Shown one piece after another: positions 26,156-35,882 of a stretch of DNA of 64,000 bases (position 1 is its first letter; the number at the start of each line of letters is the position of its first letter). The notes under the pieces are model-generated. The model was not told the DNA's origin. It saw only the letters and a list, made by a program, of their open reading frames with translations, and ran no database searches. Position numbers and translations under genes: made by a program. The DNA is from Paenibacillus_G filicis (GTDB lineage Bacteria > Bacillota > Bacilli > Paenibacillales > NBRC-103111): contig NZ_JBBPCC010000001.1 in the NCBI RefSeq assembly GCF_038070315.1, positions 186,001 through 250,000 on the forward strand, read 5' to 3'.

Positions 26156-27406
26156 TTAGAAGCGTTCGGTTTTGTACCATTTTACTTCTCTTTTAAACAC
26201 CAGATCCTTCAAGTAAGCATACATGCCGTAAGCCGCTACCACCATCCACAGCTGACAGTAAGAGACGTACATTAGCATGATGATCCACACATTCGAGAGC
26301 CTCATCTCGCCTTTTTCCGTGACGAGGGTAATGAAGGTACCGACAATAAACAGAGTGATCGCCAGCAGCCATAGAAAGGAGCTGAACCCGGCAATCGTCG
26401 TCGTAACGAACCCTAGCGCGTTCAGAATAAGCAGCAGATCGGACATGATGAGCGAGGTAAGCAGTAAAAAATAAATCGACAAGAAGTAAAGAATATCAAA
26501 CCGGATAATTTTAGCTGTCGGGTCAAACAATAAACGGAGATTTTTGACAATAACATAGATATTGCCCTTAGCCCAGCGCGTGCGCTGCTTGAACCACACC
26601 TTGACCGTTTGCGGCTCTTGCTCCCAGGTGACCGCCTTCGGCTGAAATTTGATCCTGTAGCCCATCATATAAATACGGAAGCTGATTTCGGTATCCTCCG
26701 CAATCGCCTTCACGTCCCAGCCGCCGATCCGTTCGACGATCTCCCTTCTCATAATGAAGTTCGTGCCTGGAATGGTACACAGCTTGAACAGCTTCCAGCG
26801 CCCGGCCTGCGCCATCCATTGAAAAGACAGCGTCTCGATATTGATAAAGCGTGTCAGCAGGTTAGCGTCCCGGTTGCGTGTGCGGAATTTGCCGATCACC
26901 GCCCCAAGCTTCGGATCATGCATAATCTCCGAAACCAGATAGAGCAGCGCTTTTTTCTCAGGGGTGTTATCCGCATCATAGATCGCGATCAGCTCTCCCT
27001 TGGCCAGGGCGAATCCGAGGTTTAACGCATTGGATTTCCCCTTTCCTCCTGTAACGGAGTCGGAATTCAATATCGTAAGGTTGCGCCCGGCGTACTTATG
27101 CTGGAGTTTGCCCAGCAGATCGCTGCTGTTATCCGAGGAGTTATCGTTAATTACAATAATCTCGTACCGGTCGTGGGGATAATGCAACGCCAGCAAGGCC
27201 TCGACGGTCTGCGTAATCACCTTGCCTTCATTGTGGGCGGGTACCATAATCGTAACGAAGGGCGCTTCCCCGACAAGCTCGGGGACCGCCTGGTTCTCCA
27301 ACTGGATGTAGTATAAATAGCCCGCCACAATCAGCACGACATTCACCAGCAGAAGCGACCAGATGCAAATCACAGAAATCAGCATGAACAAATCTGCTAG
27401 GGTCAT
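26156..27406 (-). CDS. Membrane glycosyltransferase family 2, cellulose-synthase-like, YdaM-like
   Basis: 416 residues with one N-terminal membrane helix, a cytoplasmic GT2 domain and three to four C-terminal helices. Catalytic motifs are INDNSSD, IYDADNTPE, IAEDTEIS and the processivity motif QRTRW, so it should be a processive polysaccharide synthase. There is no PilZ domain; c-di-GMP control would have to come from the degenerate GGDEF partner. Its ATG overlaps the stop of the DUF2334 gene (ATGA). The sugar polymerised is unknown. Confidence 0.88.
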   Translation of the reverse strand: MTLADLFMLISVICIWSLLLVNVVLIVAGYLYYIQLENQAVPELVGEAPFVTIMVPAHNEGKVITQTVEALLALHYPHDRYEIIVINDNSSDNSSDLLGKLQHKYAGRNLTILNSDSVTGGKGKSNALNLGFALAKGELIAIYDADNTPEKKALLYLVSEIMHDPKLGAVIGKFRTRNRDANLLTRFINIETLSFQWMAQAGRWKLFKLCTIPGTNFIMRREIVERIGGWDVKAIAEDTEISFRIYMMGYRIKFQPKAVTWEQEPQTVKVWFKQRTRWAKGNIYVIVKNLRLLFDPTAKIIRFDILYFLSIYFLLLTSLIMSDLLLILNALGFVTTTIAGFSSFLWLLAITLFIVGTFITLVTEKGEMRLSNVWIIMLMYVSYCQLWMVVAAYGMYAYLKDLVFKREVKWYKTERF

Positions 27407-28980
27407 AGTTTTCTCTCCGGATGGATATATTTGCGTTTGTACAGCCGATACCCGACAATCAGGAATCCGCCGAAAATCATCAGCGTGGTGATGATTAATA
27501 CAATAAATATATTATTTTGAACGGTGAACAGCGTATCCAAGCTTTTCGGGCCTTCCTGAATGTACGTATGGTTAGAATCCACACTTTCCATAGTCGTGTT
27601 TAATACGAGCGTTCTTCCGTTAATCTGTAGAATCCCCCGGCTTGAACGGATGTCATGCTTGTCCGTGCGGACCGCATGCGCCGTGTTCTTATAATCGCCA
27701 AATGTTCTCCAGTCGCTTTGAAGAGTGGCCACCGTTTCCTTCAACTGCTGCTCATCCTGTGGAAACCGAAAGACAAGAGCCGTGTTCATTGGGAGCGGCT
27801 CCCCGCTTCTGGCGGCTTCGCCGTATGCCTCCAGTTTCCCCGACTCCACCGTGTAGAAGGAGGTTGCAAAGGTCTTCGCCGTATCCGTAGGCGCCCGGTA
27901 CATGACCCGCTCATTAGGAAACATCACAATCGAATCGAAGAAGGACATGCCTCTCGCCGTGTAGTGCTCGTCGTACGTCCAGTACATCTCCGCCCCGATC
28001 CCCAGCGGTGCTATGCCATGCTCGGCCAACACATCGATGAACGACGACATCTCATCCTTCAGCGTGGTGATGTTCTGGCTGATGGTCGAGGCCACGAACG
28101 GTGCATTGACGACCAGACTTCCGTTGCGCGACTGCACATACTTCAATGTCTCCATGTAGCGCTGCATAGCCGGATAATCAAAGTTGCTGAGCACCGGCTG
28201 GATACTGGCAATGAAGGGGATGCCCGATTCGTACAATTGATCCGCCAGACGCTTCAGCAGACCCAGATCGGAGAACGGATAGATGTCCTTGAATACGGCA
28301 TAATACTGGCTCTGTCCGTCAGACGCCAGCCAATCCTGGAGCAGATAGGAGAGCCCCAATTCGCTCAAATTCCCCTTTTCCAGGTAAGGTACGTACCCAT
28401 AGCGGCCGTTGGCCACTCCGTAAGGAGATGGCTTGGAACGGCTGCCGGAGCTCCAACTGCCGTACGCCTTACCCGCATAGCGGACGATATACGGCAATTG
28501 CTCTACGATCATCGGGGACTGGGAGAACTGTCCCAGCGTGAGCCGGGCCGTATCTCGCCCGCCCGGTTCCTCCTGAAGCTCCAGTGCCTGTGCAGCTTGA
28601 TCCGGTACATGCTGCCCAACGTGAAGATAGTGGCCAGAGTAAGCCGCAAAGTCCCGGTCAAAGACAGCAGGCAGTTCGGGAAGATCCTGCGCATTGCGCA
28701 CGGCAATGAGGTAGTCATATTTCTTCAAGGTGCCCGCTTCATACCGGTCGAAGGAAGTCAGGGTCACCTGGACGCTGAACGCTGCAAGCAGTCGCTGGAT
28801 TGCCTCTACATTCCCTTCCTTGCGGGTCTCCAAGGACAGGCTGTCGTAGATCAGCAAAACCTGTTTCGGCGGAGAGTCTTGATGAATACCGTTAGCGGAG
28901 GCCTGGACGGAGAAGCAAGCAGACGCAAGAAGGAAACAGAGCGACAACAGGAGCATCGGTATGGCCTTCTTTCGAAGCAT
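27403..28980 (-). CDS. DUF2334-domain exported protein, YdaL-like
   Basis: 525 residues with a signal peptide (hydrophobic stretch about 9-27), an extracellular region and a C-terminal membrane helix (about 488-512) followed by a basic tail. KDIYPFSDLGLLKRLADQL is the DUF2334 motif of the polysaccharide-deacetylase-like fold, and PLGIGAEMYW matches the later active-site region. YdaL of B. subtilis has the same layout and gene position. Likely a membrane-anchored enzyme that modifies the exopolysaccharide outside the cell, perhaps a deacetylase; not proven. AGGAGGAG lies seven bases before the ATG. Confidence 0.8.
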   Translation of the reverse strand: MLRKKAIPMLLLSLCFLLASACFSVQASANGIHQDSPPKQVLLIYDSLSLETRKEGNVEAIQRLLAAFSVQVTLTSFDRYEAGTLKKYDYLIAVRNAQDLPELPAVFDRDFAAYSGHYLHVGQHVPDQAAQALELQEEPGGRDTARLTLGQFSQSPMIVEQLPYIVRYAGKAYGSWSSGSRSKPSPYGVANGRYGYVPYLEKGNLSELGLSYLLQDWLASDGQSQYYAVFKDIYPFSDLGLLKRLADQLYESGIPFIASIQPVLSNFDYPAMQRYMETLKYVQSRNGSLVVNAPFVASTISQNITTLKDEMSSFIDVLAEHGIAPLGIGAEMYWTYDEHYTARGMSFFDSIVMFPNERVMYRAPTDTAKTFATSFYTVESGKLEAYGEAARSGEPLPMNTALVFRFPQDEQQLKETVATLQSDWRTFGDYKNTAHAVRTDKHDIRSSRGILQINGRTLVLNTTMESVDSNHTYIQEGPKSLDTLFTVQNNIFIVLIITTLMIFGGFLIVGYRLYKRKYIHPERKL

Positions 28981-29004
28981 GGGCTTCTCCTCCTAACGAT
29001 AAGA

Positions 29005-30510
29005 TTAAAGAGCAAGTTCAGGCTCGGCTTCAGGCTCATCCTCAGGCTCGGCTGGCTGAGCTCCCCAAAGTCTGCGGGCTATCAGATCGGCTATTGTGAG
29101 GAAGGAGACGAGATCAAAGCTCGCTGTGAACAAAAATTCATGCTTGGATAAGTCCGCATCCCCTGCCCCGATGATCGAAACCAGAATGCCAGACAATCCT
29201 ACCAGTATCATCATTGTGATAAGCGGCAATCTCAGGACCAGCCTCATCCTCCGGGCTCGAATCGCAGCGATGAAGGAAGGCATGTACAGTCCCATGACGA
29301 CGAGTGTCCAGATGATGATGAAACCGAAGGTTTTGGGAGCCAGAGCATCCTTTAAGAGGCTGTATCCGGAGAAGAACACCGTCTGTGTTCCGAAGGGCTT
29401 GCCCACCGATATCTCGTAATTCCCCATGGCCGGCGGACGAATCGTAAAGCCGCTGCGTGCCGCCAGATTGAGCATTTTACCTGCTTGATCGGGATGAGTA
29501 AGATAGTAAGCGAGAATCGAACCGAAGCCATACTGGCTGTAGAACTCCTTGTCCAGCAGCTCGGAATCAACATCCACGGTCGTATAAGGATGGTAATAAA
29601 TACTTCGGTTCAGCACCGCGAATTGTTTATCGATGCCGAAGGCTTTCAGCGTAGCCTCGGGATCGGGCGAATCCATAAGTACTCCGCGGGTCATCGCATG
29701 ATATTTATTGATGTTGACGAATTCCTTCGGGATCAGTACGTACGTGCCAATTCCGACGACAAACAGCCCGATCAGTATAGATGCCGTCAAGCTTTTGTAA
29801 GCTCGGCCCCCGCGGATCCAGACCAGGACTACGCCAACTATTGCCATGATGACACCCACCGGCGCATTTTGCTGCTTACTGGTCGTCAGGAGCAAGGCGC
29901 TAACCGCGAACACAGCCAGCATGGCGTAGTCATTGTATCTCTTCCGATACAGCAGCAATCCGGATGCTACTACGAGCATAGCCATAATCAGAACGACACT
30001 TTCGCTGTAGAAAGAACTGAAATATGCCGTATAGCCGGTATCCGCAAACATAAAAATTGCCAAGGCAGCAATCGAATAACCAATCCCTCTAGAAAGCTTC
30101 CAAGTGACTGCTTCCACCAGCAAGTAGACAGCCGCCGTGTATAACACCGTATAGATCGCGGCCTGAAACCGGATATCGAACACCTCGGTGCTATGCAGCA
30201 TACCGTTAAGAAACATGGCCATATGAATAAACAAGGACTGGGATGAGAACAAGGCTGCTCCGTTTTCATTAAAATATTGAAGCAAGCCGTATTGCTTGAC
30301 GAAATACCCCAAGTATTGGCTGTTATAATCCGGAGCACTGAAATACAGCCCGTTTCCATACAAAATTCGGAAATAGTCTCCATTATCCGCCATCCCGATA
30401 TAGGGAGGCACAAATAAGGCGATGGTCGTTATTAAGAACACCCCGGCCGCAGCTAATGCCGCGGGCGATACCCATCGGGTGAACCAACGTATGATGTTAC
30501 CCGCTGACAT
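29005..30510 (-). CDS. Polytopic membrane protein, possible GT-C-like transferase
   Basis: 501 residues with about 12 membrane helices. The first long external loop begins PPYIGMADNGDYFR, an arrangement with acidic residues in the first loop seen in GT-C polyprenyl-sugar-dependent glycosyltransferases. I cannot assign a named family with certainty. A C-terminal tail rich in Glu/Pro repeats (QPAEPEDEPEAEPEL) is cytoplasmic. It lies inside the exopolysaccharide operon, 20 bases from the GH8 gene and 24 from the DUF2334 gene. The B. subtilis ydaJKLMN cluster has no such gene, so this is an addition. Confidence 0.65.
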   Translation of the reverse strand: MSAGNIIRWFTRWVSPAALAAAGVFLITTIALFVPPYIGMADNGDYFRILYGNGLYFSAPDYNSQYLGYFVKQYGLLQYFNENGAALFSSQSLFIHMAMFLNGMLHSTEVFDIRFQAAIYTVLYTAAVYLLVEAVTWKLSRGIGYSIAALAIFMFADTGYTAYFSSFYSESVVLIMAMLVVASGLLLYRKRYNDYAMLAVFAVSALLLTTSKQQNAPVGVIMAIVGVVLVWIRGGRAYKSLTASILIGLFVVGIGTYVLIPKEFVNINKYHAMTRGVLMDSPDPEATLKAFGIDKQFAVLNRSIYYHPYTTVDVDSELLDKEFYSQYGFGSILAYYLTHPDQAGKMLNLAARSGFTIRPPAMGNYEISVGKPFGTQTVFFSGYSLLKDALAPKTFGFIIIWTLVVMGLYMPSFIAAIRARRMRLVLRLPLITMMILVGLSGILVSIIGAGDADLSKHEFLFTASFDLVSFLTIADLIARRLWGAQPAEPEDEPEAEPELAL

Positions 30511-30530
30511 GCTGCTAGCCTTCCTTCCAG

Positions 30531-31661
30531 TTAGTATGCGTACGCTAGTAAAGCCATCAGATTATCAAAGGAATACGCCTGTCCAGACCCCGTATCCCCA
30601 AAGCCCCCATGCAGCATATTGCCGCTGTCCAGCACCTGGAATTCATTCATTCTCCGGATGCTATCCTCATACAAGGAACGGTCTCCGAGCTCCGCTCCGA
30701 TCATCGCGGTTATCGCATAGATCGCAGTCGAACGGATATCCGTGGTTGGCTTGCCTTCCTTCGTGTATTGCCCGTACAGGGTACCTGCCTTCACTTGGTC
30801 CTTGATAAAACGAATACTAGAGGGCTCATGCTGCCGGATTTCGGCAAGGGATAGAATCGTCAGGAGAGATTCCACGGTATTAATCCGCTCTGAGCTATAA
30901 GCGGCTTTCTGGTACTCATAGCGAGTTTCATAGAACGGAAAGTTATCGCCTAAATATCCTTTCTTACTAATACCCAGCATATTGGAAATAAACGCAGCTT
31001 TGGGCTTGTCTGCGATCGGTAGAAGCTTCAAGGTCTTTAGATCAATATAACATAAAGTGATGGAATCGTTGGTTATGTGATAGGTATTATCATAAAAATC
31101 GTACAAAAGTCCGTCTTTGACGTTATGCTCATAGAACCTTTGCCCGTACGTTTTCGCCTCCGATGTATAGGTATCGTCCTGGAAAACCTGCCCCGCTTCA
31201 TAGAGACTGCGGATAATCCGCAGATCATCCACTGCGGCATTCACCGGATATTTCTTGCTAAGCAAGGGGCTGTACCGGTAGCTAAAGCCAGACGGTAGAT
31301 CGAAGATCTGCTTCGTCCTTGCCCACATCCCGTCATACATGTCCCGCTGTCCGGTCAGCGCGTAGTAGCGCAGCATGAAACCGGACGACTCGCTAAGCAC
31401 CTCATGCCCGGTAGCCATCTCCGCAGATTGTCCGGTATCCTTGAGGTTCGTGTAGATGCCGTCGGGTCCGGTCAGGCGGCCTTGGATAAAGGCCACCAGG
31501 GCGTCACGCTTGCTATTCATATGAGCCTGATCTCCATATCCCCCCGCCGGCAGCAGGGAACCAGATTCTTCTGTTGGTTTAGACGTCCGGACAGGCTCAC
31601 AGCCCGTCAAGACAAGAAACAGCAATAAGCTGCTCAAGCCGATAAAGATACCTTTGCTCAT
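30531..31661 (-). CDS. Glycoside hydrolase family 8 lipoprotein, YdaJ-like
   Basis: About 376 residues. The signal peptide ends in the lipobox LTGC, so it is tethered to the outer face of the membrane. GH8 landmarks are LSESSGFMLRYYALTG, with the probable acid Glu, and AVDDLRIIRSLYEAG, with the probable base Asp; YDFYDNTYHITNDSITLCYID is also typical. GH8 enzymes cut beta-1,4 glucans or chitosan, and in synthesis operons trim the nascent chain. The ATG at 31661 starts directly at the signal peptide, with GGAGA ten bases before. First gene of the leftward operon. Confidence 0.82.
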   Translation of the reverse strand: MSKGIFIGLSSLLLFLVLTGCEPVRTSKPTEESGSLLPAGGYGDQAHMNSKRDALVAFIQGRLTGPDGIYTNLKDTGQSAEMATGHEVLSESSGFMLRYYALTGQRDMYDGMWARTKQIFDLPSGFSYRYSPLLSKKYPVNAAVDDLRIIRSLYEAGQVFQDDTYTSEAKTYGQRFYEHNVKDGLLYDFYDNTYHITNDSITLCYIDLKTLKLLPIADKPKAAFISNMLGISKKGYLGDNFPFYETRYEYQKAAYSSERINTVESLLTILSLAEIRQHEPSSIRFIKDQVKAGTLYGQYTKEGKPTTDIRSTAIYAITAMIGAELGDRSLYEDSIRRMNEFQVLDSGNMLHGGFGDTGSGQAYSFDNLMALLAYAY

Positions 31662-31750
31662 GGCGTGCTGTTCTCCTACTGTGTACTCTCGGTCAATCTC
31701 AGATGCGAACAAAAATAGGTCTTTGTAACTATTAATATATCATATCTCGT

Positions 31751-31768
31751 TTTCATTTTTAAATGAAA
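31751..31768. promoter_or_regulatory. 18-bp palindrome between exopolysaccharide operon and gtrB-like gene
   Basis: TTTCATTTTTAAATGAAA is a perfect 8+2+8 palindrome in the 200-base divergent region. It lies about 90 bases before each start codon and is a good candidate operator for one or both units. The surrounding AT-rich sequence probably contains both promoters. Confidence 0.5.
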
Positions 31769-31862
31769 TTGTCGTTTTTTCCTCGACTTCCCCAGGAAGC
31801 CATGCTATTTTTATGTTAAGCTTAGTTTACCATAATGTTTTCATTCTCTCAGGAGGTAATAT

Positions 31863-32876
31863 ATGTTTACATTCGGAGGAGAAGCTCCTTTCCTGACCGT
31901 CGTGGTTCCCTGCTACAACGAGGAGAAGGTGATTCACGAAACGACCCGAAGGCTGGCCGGCGTCCTCGACCGGTTGGTTCAGGAGCAGCTGATCGCACCG
32001 GAAAGTAAGGTTCTGTATGTGGATGACGGCAGCAAGGACGAGACCTGGACGCTCATCGATGAGCTGAGCCGTACTCATCCCTTCGTCCGCGGATTGAAGC
32101 TCGCCCGCAACGTAGGGCATCAGAATGCGCTACTGGCCGGACTGACTGCAGCCGGAGCTTGTTCCGACTGTGTCATCTCCATTGACGCCGATCTTCAGGA
32201 TGATGTGACGGCCATCCGGTCCTTTTTATATAAATTCCATGAAGGCTTCGATGTCGTATACGGAGTCCGGGAAAGTCGGTCGACCGATTCCTTCTTTAAG
32301 AGGAACACGGCTCTTGGCTTTTATCGGATGATGAAGCTGCTGGGCGTCAATATTATGTACAATCATGCCGACTATCGCCTCCTCAGCCATCGAGCCCTAA
32401 GTGCTTTATTAGAGTACAAGGAAGTAAACCTGTTTCTTCGGGGGATCGTCCCCCTGGTCGGTTATCGCTCTGCGGTTGTTCGTTATGACAGACACGAGCG
32501 GTACGCGGGTGAATCCAAGTACAACTTGCGGAAGATGCTGTCCTTTGCGTTCCAGGGTATTACCTCCTTCAGCATAACCCCGATCCGGATGGTGACGGCC
32601 GGAGGGTTTATTATCTTCGTGCTGAGCTTTCTGGCTGCCCTCTACTCACTGTTCGTTCATCTACGGGGACAGACGACATCCGGTTGGACCTCGCTCATCT
32701 TGTCCATCTGGTTCATCGGTGGCGTTCAATTGATGAGCCTGGGCTTGCTCGGGGAATATATCGGCAAGATTTATATGGAAGTGAAGGGAAGACCCTTGTA
32801 CAATATTGAAATAAACCAGCTTCTGGAAGAGCGAAAAGCTGACGCTGACCGAAGCCGGAAAATCTCTTCGTTATAG
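31863..32876 (+). CDS. GtrB/DPM-type polyprenyl-phosphate glycosyltransferase
   Basis: 337 residues. The GT2 domain starts LTVVVPCYNEEKVI; YVDDGSKDET and ISIDADLQDD are the UDP/metal-binding motifs; LARNVGHQNALLAGL is typical of GtrB/DPM1-like enzymes. Two C-terminal membrane helices (about 237-257 and 272-297) anchor it. It should load a sugar from a nucleotide onto undecaprenyl phosphate at the inner membrane face. A strong AGGAGGT lies before the ATG. A GtrA-family gene follows after nine bases, making a load-and-flip pair. Confidence 0.9.
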   Translation: MFTFGGEAPFLTVVVPCYNEEKVIHETTRRLAGVLDRLVQEQLIAPESKVLYVDDGSKDETWTLIDELSRTHPFVRGLKLARNVGHQNALLAGLTAAGACSDCVISIDADLQDDVTAIRSFLYKFHEGFDVVYGVRESRSTDSFFKRNTALGFYRMMKLLGVNIMYNHADYRLLSHRALSALLEYKEVNLFLRGIVPLVGYRSAVVRYDRHERYAGESKYNLRKMLSFAFQGITSFSITPIRMVTAGGFIIFVLSFLAALYSLFVHLRGQTTSGWTSLILSIWFIGGVQLMSLGLLGEYIGKIYMEVKGRPLYNIEINQLLEERKADADRSRKISSL

Positions 32877-32885
32877 GATGGTACG

Positions 32886-33332
32886 ATGAAGCCCACGACC
32901 TTTTTTACGTCCAGCGTATTTCGTTTTTTGCTCGTCGGCCTCCTCAATACGGCGATCGGCCTGTCCGTGATGCTGGGCCTGCTGCATCTGGCCGGGCTGG
33001 ACTACTGGACCTCGACCCTGCTCGGCACTGCGGTCGGCGCCTGCGTCAGCTACCTGCTGAACAGAACGTTCACCTTCAAGAGCCAGGCCTCATACAAGTC
33101 CAGCTTGGTCAAGTTTATTCTGGTGCTCGCCTGCTGCTATCTAGTAGCCTATGCGAGCAGCAGCTTGTTTACGAATGTCTTGCGTGAATTTGTCCCTATA
33201 TTGTCCGAGGACATGAGCCACACGGTGGCAGTGGTGCTGGGGAATGGGTTGTATACGGTGCTGAATTATGTGGGGCAGCGGTATGTGGTGTTTGGATCGG
33301 GATCGAAGAAAACATCCCATCTGGAGACTTAG
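32886..33332 (+). CDS. GtrA-family membrane protein (putative flippase)
   Basis: 148 residues with four membrane helices. FRFLLVGLLNTAIGLSVML and YLLNRTFTFKS are hallmark GtrA segments (PF04138). GtrA proteins are thought to flip undecaprenyl-phosphate-linked sugars outward so that they can decorate surface polymers. It follows the GtrB-like gene in one transcription unit. The acceptor transferase is not obvious; the polytopic protein at 29005 in the divergent operon is a candidate, by inference. Confidence 0.88.
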   Translation: MKPTTFFTSSVFRFLLVGLLNTAIGLSVMLGLLHLAGLDYWTSTLLGTAVGACVSYLLNRTFTFKSQASYKSSLVKFILVLACCYLVAYASSSLFTNVLREFVPILSEDMSHTVAVVLGNGLYTVLNYVGQRYVVFGSGSKKTSHLET

Positions 33333-33476
33333 ATGGATACTGTGTTTGGTTTGAGAAAGTGGAAGGAGCGCTGCTTGATGCGGCGCTTTTTTGCGTTATA
33401 TTTGTTTAGGGATACGGTAGTTTTGACTTATAGAATAAAAAGATCATTCAAGCTCTATTTTTGGGGTCGTGGTGCG

Positions 33477-35709
33477 GTTTCAATCCACGCTCCCGCACGG
33501 GGAGCGACCGGCTCGGGATCAACGTTAGGTTCCGGGTCCTCCGCGTTTCAATCCACGCTCCCGCACGGGGAGCGACCAAATACACCCTCGACCTGCAACT
33601 ATTCGCAGGCGAGGTTTCAATCCACGCTCCCGCACGGGGAGCGACCGGGTTACGAATGGTCATGCATCGCCGATCCTTAGGTTTCAATCCACGCTCCCGC
33701 ACGGGGAGCGACTAACTATGCCATTAACCATTCAACAAATCATAACCGTTTCAATCCACGCTCCCGCACGGGGAGCGACAAAAACGCACCGTCAATGCCC
33801 TGCCCGCTCGTGTCGTTTCAATCCACGCTCCCGCACGGGGAGCGACGGCATGTTGGTCGAGGTGTCCGACGCCATCCCTAAGTTTCAATCCACGCTCCCG
33901 CACGGGGAGCGACTTAGGCGGCATCACTTACCTCCGATAGCGTTAAGTTTCAATCCACGCTCCCGCACGGGGAGCGACTCTCTTCCGCCACACTGCGGCC
34001 ACGATGTTTTTGCAGTTTCAATTCACGCTCCCGCACGGGGAGCGACTCTCTTCCGCCACACTGCGGCCACGATGTTTTTGCAGTTTCAATTCACGCTCCC
34101 GCACGGGGAGCGACGCACAGCATAAGCACTGGTGATCTTCTGCTTTCGGTTTCAATCCACGCTCCCGCACGGGGAGCGACGCGAGCAAGCTGGTACGACG
34201 CTGCGGGGGGCATTCTTGTTTCAATCCACGCTCCCGCACGGGGAGCGACACAAGCAGTCCTACCAGGCCGCCAAGGGCATCGAGTTTCAATCCACGCTCC
34301 CGCACGGGGAGCGACCTATGTCAATGGTATGCCCTAAGCTTGGATTGACCTGGTTTCAATCCACGCTCCCGCACGGGGAGCGACCCAAAGGAGATAAGCC
34401 TGACAAAAGGTGGACCAGTTTCAATCCACGCTCCCGCACGGGGAGCGACGACGCCGATACCGAGGCCAGCAAATTGGAGTTGCTGTTTCAATCCACGCTC
34501 CCGCACGGGGAGCGACGCCAAAGTACCGTAAGCTGCCGGTTACGTCGAGGTTTCAATCCACGCTCCCGCACGGGGAGCGACCGGAGTACTACACAGAACG
34601 CGCCGGCACATCAGGAGTTTCAATCCACGCTCCCGCACGGGGAGCGACGTAGCATAAGGGCCGATGGAACATGGTCGATTATAGGTTTCAATCCACGCTC
34701 CCGCACGGGGAGCGACGGTCTTTGGCATCCTCTGGCTTATACGTATCTGGTTTCAATCCACGCTCCCGCACGGGGAGCGACCTGAAAGAGCTGGGTATCA
34801 ATGCTGTCGATACCGTTTCAATCCACGCTCCCGCACGGGGAGCGACGCATCGTAAATACTCGCCGCTCGATCGGCTGGACGTTTCAATCCACGCTCCCGC
34901 ACGGGGAGCGACGCTGGTCTCTGCGTCTACGGTCGCTAATACGATGTTTCAATCCACGCTCCCGCACGGGGAGCGACTATACAATACGCTGTCCTCGATC
35001 AGCCGGCTGGCCAGTTTCAATCCACGCTCCCGCACGGGGAGCGACGCCAGGCACGCAGCTTCATCCGCGCTATTCAAACGGTTTCAATCCACGCTCCCGC
35101 ACGGGGAGCGACCTTCGGCGGCTCTTTTATTTTCCCAAACGCTTGGGTTTCAATCCACGCTCCCGCACGGGGAGCGACGATATTTGAGCGCTGTGTTCTC
35201 TTAAAGGAGGAATAGTTTCAATCCACGCTCCCGCACGGGGAGCGACAAAAATAAGCAGCGGGTCGCTCCGTTTGTCGCGGTTTCAATCCACGCTCCCGCA
35301 CGGGGAGCGACCCGGATAACACTTCACTTCGATTGGTTCATACGGGTTTCAATCCACGCTCCCGCACGGGGAGCGACAACTCTCCTTGTTTGCCGATAAG
35401 GAGCGTATGAGGTTTCAATCCACGCTCCCGCACGGGGAGCGACATATTAGCGATTGTCAGGACGATGCAGAAGCCGTAGTTTCAATCCACGCTCCCGCAC
35501 GGGGAGCGACCGAGTCCAAGCGCGGTAATCAGCCGTGTTGGAGAGCGTTTCAATCCACGCTCCCGCACGGGGAGCGACGTGATGTAGCGGAGGCGATCGA
35601 AAAATTCCGGAGTTTCAATCCACGCTCCCGCACGGGGAGCGACTCCCGCTTGAATGGAATCGCCGTAAAGCAACACAGTTTCAATCCACGCTCCCGCACG
35701 GGGAGCGAA
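33477..35709 (-). CRISPR. Type I-C CRISPR array 1: 34 repeats, 33 spacers
   Basis: 32-nt repeats, beginning GTTTCAATCC and ending GGGGAGCGAC on the plus strand, alternate with 33-37-nt spacers. By comparison with other I-C repeats (3' end ATTGAAAC) the crRNA strand is the minus strand, so the leader is on the right, next to cas2. Most repeats are identical. The repeats at 34015 and 34083 share a C-to-T change at position 9 and each follows an identical 36-nt spacer. The leader-proximal repeat (35678-35709) ends in A instead of C. Within each repeat GCTCCC and GGGAGC form the hairpin that Cas5 recognises. Confidence 0.98.
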
Positions 35710-35882
35710 GCACAGCCTGCAAAGCCTTGCTGGGCAAGGCTTTGCAGGCCCATTTTCGCGAACCTTCTTTGAAAGAGGCTCTCACTTCAATGATTTTGAA
35801 TCAAAATCGCCCAAAACCCTTGTTGCGCATGCGGTGCGAACCTCCCAGGGATTTCATGTGAGCTTGGGGTTCGCACCAAGAG
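35710..35882 (-). promoter_or_regulatory. CRISPR leader 1 with hairpin at the array boundary
   Basis: About 170 bases between array 1 and the cas2 stop. GCCTGCAAAGCCTTGC (35715-35730) and its exact complement (35734-35749) form a 16-bp stem with a TGG loop, five bases from the first repeat. A 42-nt block (35833-35874) is identical to one in leader 2; its ends, GTGCGAACC and GGTTCGCAC, are an inverted repeat. The leader should contain the array promoter and the integration signal for Cas1-Cas2. Confidence 0.8.

Noticed and set aside
27655..29151. A 498-residue plus-strand frame opposite the DUF2334 gene
   Set aside because: Arg/His-rich composition without motifs, fully antisense to a gene with signal peptide, domain and ribosome binding site.
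33333..33476. Possible leader on the left side of array 1
   Set aside because: The repeat orientation and the homology of the two right flanks place the leaders on the right; this side has no similarity to the left side of array 2.
33333..35772. Open frames across the arrays with repeated peptides such as FQSTLPHGER, VSIHAPARGAT and FNPRSRTGSD
   Set aside because: They are translations of the 32-nt CRISPR repeat in three frames, a known source of false proteins.
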